DNA from: Plantago elongata
Taxonomy: Eukaryota; Streptophyta; Magnoliopsida; Lamiales; Plantaginaceae
Length of the DNA: 53,890 bases
Direction: 5' to 3'
Assembly: GCA_036897095.1 (NCBI GenBank)
Contig: JAYMSP010000399.1
Coordinates: 1-53,890 of the forward strand
Position 1 is the stretch's first letter. Each line of letters starts with the position of its first letter. Under the pieces are notes generated by a model that was not told the origin of the DNA, made no database searches, and saw only the letters and a list, made by a program, of their open reading frames with translations. A program made the translations under genes and the position numbers. Of the stretch, positions 47,831 to 53,890 are shown piece by piece.

Positions 47831-47980
47831 GGGGCCGATTGGGCTGGCATTTAAATGCCCCCATTTGACTCGATGAACAGTAATTTGGTCTAAAATACAC
47901 TTCAAATACCTCCATTTCAATTTCATTTCAAACACAATTTCACCAAAATCACCATTCAAATGCCATGCCAATCAGCCCCC
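47831..47980. mobile_element. MITE of the GGGGCCGATTGG family
   Basis: The left end GGGGCCGATTGGGCTGGCAT and the complement of the right end, GGGGGCTGATTGGCATGGCA, give inverted ends of about 28 bases. It is 150 bp with no ORF. The interior is shared with the copy at 28133-28289. Confidence 0.75.
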
Positions 47981-49380
47981 GAGTATCATTTCTCTAGCTG
48001 GAGTCCAAGAGTGATTAGTTAGATGGATTGCTGATGAAGAAAGTACTTGGGCCTGACCGTGGATCAACATCAGTGTCCACCCAGGAGCATAGCTCTATCT
48101 AGCTAGCCAATAAGGCTGCAGGAACGAAACTGTTTGTACGGCCCAGCCCAGTTAGTTTAGCAAAAATATAGCACTGATTATCTAGACATACATACACACA
48201 TACATATATTTACATACATACATATTAATTTTTTTTAATTCTTTATTCCTTTCAATTTGCGTAACACTTTACACTTAGATGGACGTAAGAATTTTTTTTA
48301 TATATTTAATTTATTTCACCAACTAAAAATATAAACATGGCGAAGTATAATTATATATGGGTACACTTCATTTTGTTACAGAAATCTTGAGTGATTTTTC
48401 AGGCCCTTTCATTTTGGACAGGCTGCACATTCTTATACTCCATTCTATTTTTTCTTTTCCATTACTCTTTTCTATTTTTTCCCACTTTCTTTCAGTTAAA
48501 ATATTTTTAAAAAATAAATTATAAAAAAGTAAGAGTTATACAAATTTATATATTTTTCGCGTCATATACAAAAAGAGACCACTCATGACTCTATTTCAAA
48601 TAATATAAACTTTACGATGTTTAAACTTTTAATTTACCTAAAAAAGTCTTTTAATTAAATATGTTTAATTAAAATATAAATTTATATTTAAATGTTTTTG
48701 AATAGCACTTAAGTCAAAAGCTTATGTCAAGGTTGAATGAGATAATTCGTAGTAATTTTATTTTTTTTAATCAAATAAATATAAAGAAAATATAAAAATG
48801 TCAAGTTTACAAGTCCAACCAATGCAATGCGTTTTCCCTCCTATGTATAAAGTTGCACGTCAATTGTTCTATTTTAAGATGTGATAATCTAATATATAGT
48901 ATGAATCTCCTTTAAGATCAATTTATTTTTGTAATTTGTTATTGTATTTATTGTTAATTAATAGCTAGCTATAATTAACTACTAAATATTAAATGAGATA
49001 ATTTCTTTCAATTGCTTATACTTAAATAATTCAAAACAATTAAATATTGATAAGAAATTATTTTATATCACTCTCCATCCATTTTAGAAGCTGGCAACCA
49101 TTTATATTTTTAAGTATTCAGCTTAATATTATAAAGCCAAGTTTTTATTCTAAAAGAATTCTATATTAGTTTTGCCAAGATTGATTGTGGAATTTTACTT
49201 CAAATTTTATGTAAGTACATCAGAATTAATTAAAATTCTAAATATGGTAATAGATCATTACAAATCAATCTCCTTCTAATCCGCTGCGTTACCTTATGTT
49301 TCCATTTCTTCTGACATTAGATGATATTCATCACTTTCTTTGCTTGCATTATAAAATAAATTAGATTTTCGCTGGGGTTC
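47981..49380. other. AT-rich gene-free stretch
   Basis: It contains a short ACATACAT-type run near 48185-48228. No gene, RNA or recognisable transposon is seen. The spacer 47096-47739 before the SINE is likewise empty to my eye. Confidence 0.45.
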
Positions 49381-49390
49381 TAAGCATACA

Positions 49391-49520
49391 AACGCCTTTT
49401 CAAAGGTAATCTATGCTTCTTCCTCTGTTTTGATGCAACATTATGTTATTTTGTGTAGAATAACATATCCTTGTTTTGATGCAACCATACGCCTTTTCGA
49501 AGGTCATAGATGCTTCTTTC
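49391..49520. repeat. Local duplication with a period of about 98 bases
   Basis: ACGCCTTTTCAAAGGT with following TGCTTCTT at 49391-49420 recurs as ACGCCTTTTCGAAGGT with TGCTTCTT at about 49489-49520, and TGTTTTGATGCAAC occurs in both intervals. Confidence 0.6.
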
Positions 49521-49925
49521 TACGTGTTTATTTTGGTTATAATTGAAATCGATTGTTGTGATTCTGTTAAACTACTTGACATGCGCAAATTGCAACTTAT
49601 TTACAATACTTTATATCCTAGCCTCCAACCACGCAATCAATATGTAAGCAAATTAGTGTTATTTTTCATAGCTTTTTGAACAATTTAGTTTGTAAATTAA
49701 AGTACTACCCTTTTTGACATAGAACGTTGAATTGTAATGCCTAAAGTACTACTTCACATCGTCGTGTATTGATAAATTTTCGTATTTTTGATGTGATTCG
49801 GAGCAAAAATATTGTTATCGAATCTAATATTAATTCTTCATGTATGTTTTTTTACAGTTTATTTACATATATGTTTGATTCTACCACACACGAAAGTAAG
49901 TACTAAAAGTTAATCTTCGTATTCA

Positions 49926-50740
49926 GTGTTCCTTTGGCGGCTATTGAAAGAGGCTTTATCTGTTAATACTGCATTACGAAAATGGGGCTTGGATATTGAT
50001 GGTTTATGTCCTGTTTACCATGTCTTACCTGAATCATTATTGCATATTTTCAGGAATTATGACTTTGCAATATGGTTTTGGGCTTTGTCTTTATCCATGA
50101 AGATGTGAGTATTGGGTATGTGATGTGAGTATTTTGCAATAACAGTTGACTAAGCAGATCCGTGGTGTTATTAGCCAAAAAGAGTTGAGTATTTTGTGAC
50201 AACTTTATATAGAGTATTTTGTATAGCCTGAACAAGATTGTTCATTGAATGGAGCATGTAGATGTGCAAGATGTCGTTCATTTTATACATCGATATTTGT
50301 TGCGCTATAAGGAAGCTAAGGATCTGTTCTCTGTTCGGCTGCGTCCAGTTCTGCGTCATGCTTGGCATCCACCTCAATGTAAATTTAAATTTTGTTGCTT
50401 CAATGAAAAGGCAACTGAGGGGTTGGCATTGGAGTCGTGAACTACTTGTGATTATTAGTTTTATTCAATCAGTTCAGATTGGGGAGGCTTGGCAGCTAGA
50501 TGTACTTTGGTTTTGTCATATGAATATGACTTCCATTATGTTATTATCGAAGGGGGTTCATTTATGTGGTTAATCAATTGCATGACGATTCCGTTTCTTA
50601 ATCAACCGCGGGTTCAATTATTGAAGATACAAAGAATTTGTTAGCTTATTTTATGTCTGCTTCTTTTAAATTTACTAGACGTAGTGAAAATAATTTGTTC
50701 GATTTGTTAGCGAATCACGAGCAGCTTTAGTTGGAAAAGA
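49926..50740 (+). pseudogene. Fragment of a non-LTR-type ORF: zf-RVT region plus RNase H-like tail
   Basis: The first frame (VFLWRLLKEALSVNTALRKW then GLCPVYHVLPESLLHIF) matches the zf-RVT domain that follows reverse transcriptase in plant LINE-like proteins, with one zinc cysteine replaced (CPVY for CPVC). Further pieces (WHPPQCKFKF, then GEAWQLD, then LAYFMSASFKFTRRSENNLFDLLA near 50640-50730) resemble the RNase H-like domain often attached in plants. They lie in different frames with stops between. No reverse transcriptase is seen upstream, so this is a decayed remnant. Confidence 0.6.
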
Positions 50741-51169
50741 ATTTGTCGTGGAAAATAATGAGATGGAGGTGATTATGTAGGCATTACAATCCACAAACTC
50801 TTCTTTTAGAACCAAGGAGGGAGCCATAGTTTAGCTGATGAAGTGAAATTCATTTTGCTTTATGGCTTCTCAACTAGGATGCCTCTCAATTATAGATAGG
50901 TAAACTAATTACCTTGGCAGATAAACTTTCTTGAGAGGCTTGGCATAACACTGATTACTTACCTTTTATTGATGAGTTTAGATTTTGAAGTTTTCCATCG
51001 GGAAGATTGATGAACGTTCCATTTTCACTTATTAGCTCATCTCTCAAGCTAGCTCTAAACAAGCCTACGACTTCTCTTTGGGATTCTGGATTTGCTCAAT
51101 TCATTTCTTTAACTGGTTTCATATTGTTAGCTTAACTAAAAAAAAGTAAAAATAGCGTAACAACGTAGT

Positions 51170-52753
51170 AGAAAGATAAAAATGATTGTTTCGTGGAGTT
51201 GGAAATGAGTTACACAATTTAAAGAATAATTTTTAATGCTACTTAACTTTGAAAATCAATATTAATTTTTTTTTTAGACATTTGACATGAAGTTGAAAAT
51301 CTAACTAACAATTGGGTATAAAGTTTAAAAGATTGAGTTAAGGAAAAAATTTAATTGATAAGTAGTATTAAGTTAAACGTGAGTTATAAACAATGGTGTT
51401 TAAAACAAAGTTTCAAATTTATAGAGTTTATGGACTATCATACGGGGTGTGTAAGAAAGATTTGACGTGCGCAAGAAGGAAGTGATAAGTTTGATTTTTG
51501 TAAAGGTTATTGGATTTGTTTTAATGCGTTTGATTGGTTTAAAGTTGTCATTTCAATTGAAAACGTAAAGAGAGCGTAAGACCATCCACCGTGAGGCAAC
51601 AAAAAATTAGTCGTGCCGCCGTGTGACTTTTCCTGCGATAAAAATTTGTCATTGTGGAACCGGTTGTTGGGGTTGGTTGCGAGAATATTTTTTTTCAAAT
51701 TTTTAGTTACTTATAATTGTTATATATGTTAGTAACAAAATTGTGTCTTTTTAATTTAAATCAAGCAACAAAACCGAAGAACATAAATCACTAACAAAAA
51801 TGGTGAATCGTAATGTGTGGGAAAGTATATCTTCACTGGTCTCTACGTATAAATCTCGAAAAAATATGAACATCATTATAATTTTTATATTTTATATTCA
51901 AAATAAGAAAATAAATAAAAATAAAATATAAAAGGACTGAAACCGTGGCTAATCCCCACAATGTTAAATACAGGCACAATGGGGCAGTTTGAAAAGTTGC
52001 AGATCGGTGACCGCGATATCTCTTCCACAGCCACCCTATAATGGACAGTCTAACAATATTGTTAAAAGTGAAGAATACGTAATTGTTTAGTAGATAGTTG
52101 GTATTTGTTATGCCACTTAACTTTTAAAATGTTGTTTGTTATGGAGTTAAAATTTAATAAAGCTTTAGGGTTGTTATATTGGATGTATAAAAAAGATTTG
52201 AGGTGTGTAAGAAAGAAGTGATGGGTTTTAATTATTTTTGTAAGGGTTATTAGAATGGTTTTAATGTTGTATGATTAGTTTAAGATTGTTATATCTATCT
52301 TAAATGAAGTGTAAAGATAATTGTTTAGTCGAGTTGGAATGAGTTAAACAATAGTTTCGGTACCATTTTATTGAGGGACTGAAAAGATCGACAAACAATA
52401 TTATAAGTTTTTTATTCGTAACATCGGGTTATGCATACGCATAGTAAATGTAGCTATGATTAAATTAACAAATAATTTACCCTTATATGTAGTGAGATTT
52501 TAATGTTAATACGTCTATTTCCAATGTATGGATGGAATAATTCCAAACTTGGAAAGTCAAGTTACAGGAGTGTACTTATAAACACTAAGAATGTGATATT
52601 TTCAATTTATAGAATCAATTCGAATGGTCAACAACCTCTATGTCTGAGATATTTGAACTTGAAAACTCTATTGAAAACGTAAACAATATGAGCAAAGGTT
52701 TACTGTTGTTTGATTAGTTTAGGGTTGTTAACATAATTGAAAATGTAAAGAGA

Positions 52754-52755
<2 letters not shown>
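51170..52755. repeat. Degenerate tandem repeat of about 230-400 bases, three partial units
   Basis: Each unit runs from an ATTGTTT..GAGTTGG-type start through AAAGATTTGA and a TTTGATTGGTTTAAAGTTGT-like block to AACGTAAAG. Units begin near 51184 and 52080, with partial ones near 52312 and 52695. The Tourist-like MITE at 51580 is inserted at the junction of the first two. Confidence 0.55.
51580..52050. mobile_element. Tourist-like MITE (non-autonomous PIF/Harbinger)
   Basis: It is flanked on both sides by TAA (51577-51579 and 52051-52053), the superfamily's target duplication. The ends GACCATCCACCGTGAGGC and, on the other strand, GACTGTCCATTATAGGGTGG resemble each other and the GGCCATC end of the Harbinger element at 30158. 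Internal words (ggtctctacgtataaatctcgaaaaaatat, shared core AATCTCGAAAAAATAT-like) match the right part of that element near 33510-33540. It has no coding capacity. Confidence 0.7.

Positions 52756-52815
<60 letters not shown>
52756..52815. repeat. Compound microsatellite (AC)n(AT)n
   Basis: About 19 AC/CA units are followed directly by about 10 TA units. It is likely to vary in length between individuals. Confidence 0.95.
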
Positions 52816-53796
52816 TAAAGTACAGTTGTTATTCTCAATTCTAACTAAAGGACTTTGAGAATCTTTATTTTTCCTACCTTATTTGTTAGTAAAGAAAAAA
52901 TAAAATGAAATTAATAATTGTAATATCGAAAGTTTTCTCTGATATAAAATGAAAAGTGGAGTATATATGGAATACTTATTAGTAGAAAATGAAGGTTGGT
53001 AGGAATGTTACGCGGATGGAAGTTTATATAAATGTTAATTTCAGGTATTCATAATTTAATGCGTTCACATTATGATAACACGACAAATATGAAAATGATT
53101 TAGTGTGCGCATTTATAGTTCAGGTCAATGTATATGGTAATGAATTAATAGTATTTATGTTAATTAATGGTAAAAAAACCATAAAGAAAATAATGATTAT
53201 AGGAAGTTATAATTCCGTATTTATTCTGATCGATTTGAAATTATCTCTATGTTTGGTAAATTGATTATGTTACTATTTTGAGTGATTGCCGTAATTAATA
53301 TTAATGTTTACTACAATTATCCACCAATTCTGCACACAATATTTGTCTAAAATAAAACCAAACTAACCATATACATGACCCTATGAACCTATATAAATTC
53401 GGTGGATCCATTTGAATCCGCTTTATTATTTTTTCGGCCGTCAACAACGATGGAGATGATCAAGCTGTCAAAGAGTTTTGTTCGTTCGAAGAGAAGGCGA
53501 ATTGAATTTTCACGAAATATTATGTCCTATTAAGCTGCAAGATACTAATACCATCACGATATCCAGGTTATCTTCTCTAAATTTATTCAACTAATTAGGT
53601 TAATAAATTAACTTATGGCGTCAAGATTATTTCCTTTGCGGCTTTGTCCATATTTAATTTTTCGCATTGCTATATAAGAATTAAGTCATTGTTAACATTT
53701 TGAAACAAGGCCAAAGTCGTTATGAAGCTATTTGAGTTGTCAAAAGAGGTTAAGCAATCATTGGAGCGAAATTTTATGAACATGGAGAGCAATATA
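52816..53796. other. AT-rich stretch, possible remnant of a gene start
   Basis: On the plus strand a TATATAAA-like box (about 53391) is followed by ATG 53450 and a 27-codon frame, MEMIKLSKSFVRSKRRRIEF onward, ending TAA 53533. A second open piece after an acceptor-like AG (about 53710-53796) reads VVMKLFELSKEVKQSLERNF. I cannot assign a family or join these convincingly. The CACTA insertion at 53797 cuts the second piece. Confidence 0.25.
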
Positions 53797-53890
53797 CACT
53801 ACAGGAAAACAACGTTTTAGTAACGGAATTTCTAACGGAAATTGAGGTTTCTAACGGAATTTGTAACGGAAAAAAAATCGTGACAAACAG
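53797..53890. mobile_element. Start of a second CACTA transposon
   Basis: CACTACAGGAAAAC at 53797 is a CACTA terminus. It is followed by four copies of a CTAACGGAA-type subterminal motif before the window ends. The TIR differs from that of the left element (CACTACAGG against CACTACAAG), so it is a different family or subfamily and extends to the right. Confidence 0.85.

Noticed and set aside
370..53797. One giant CACTA element spanning the window
   Set aside because: The termini at 370 and 53797 point outward, each belonging to an element outside, and their terminal and subterminal sequences differ.

Overview
This window is nuclear DNA of a flowering plant, most likely a eudicot. It is AT-rich with long intergenic stretches, and its genes are split by canonical GT-AG introns. 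The host proteins are recognisably plant families, and about half of the sequence is occupied by plant transposable elements of most major classes. I cannot name the species. A short repeat rich in AACTGAACTG motifs reminds me of Caryophyllales DNA, but that is only a weak impression.

Four host genes look intact, and in each one the splice sites and reading phases add up. They are: a mitochondrial acyl carrier protein (1644-2240, minus); the beta-2 type regulatory subunit of the SnRK1 energy-sensing kinase (5961-9209, plus); a 739-residue oligopeptide transporter of the OPT family (10415-14769, minus); and a 271-residue two-HMA-domain, isoprenylated metal-binding protein of the HIPP family (36222-40560, minus). 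They are unrelated neighbours, not a cluster.

Layout from left to right: a CACTA transposon terminus (1-370); a gene-rich part (1.6-14.8 kb) with small hAT and other non-autonomous insertions; a degenerate Ty1/copia retrotransposon whose two long terminal repeats are inverted relative to each other (15.7-20.8 kb); a degenerate autonomous-type Mutator-like element with a convergent second ORF (21.4-26.6 kb); AT-rich intergenic DNA with two related MITEs (26.6-30.1 kb); a degenerate but complete PIF/Harbinger element with both of its genes (30.2-33.8 kb); two more MITE-like repeats; the HIPP gene with a SINE fragment in its first intron; and then 13 kb without host genes, holding an LTR remnant, a degenerate short tandem repeat, a SINE, further MITEs, a zf-RVT/RNase H fragment, a tandem repeat split by a Tourist-like MITE, and an AC/AT microsatellite. 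The window ends inside a second CACTA element that begins at 53797.

The most unusual structure is the copia element. Its LTRs face outward with their U5 ends on both sides, the inner end of one LTR is fused directly to truncated gag, and the block is flanked by a near-match 5-bp duplication. This looks like integration of an aberrant, rearranged cDNA. The PIF/Harbinger element and the Tourist-like MITE at 51580-52050 look like an autonomous/non-autonomous pair.
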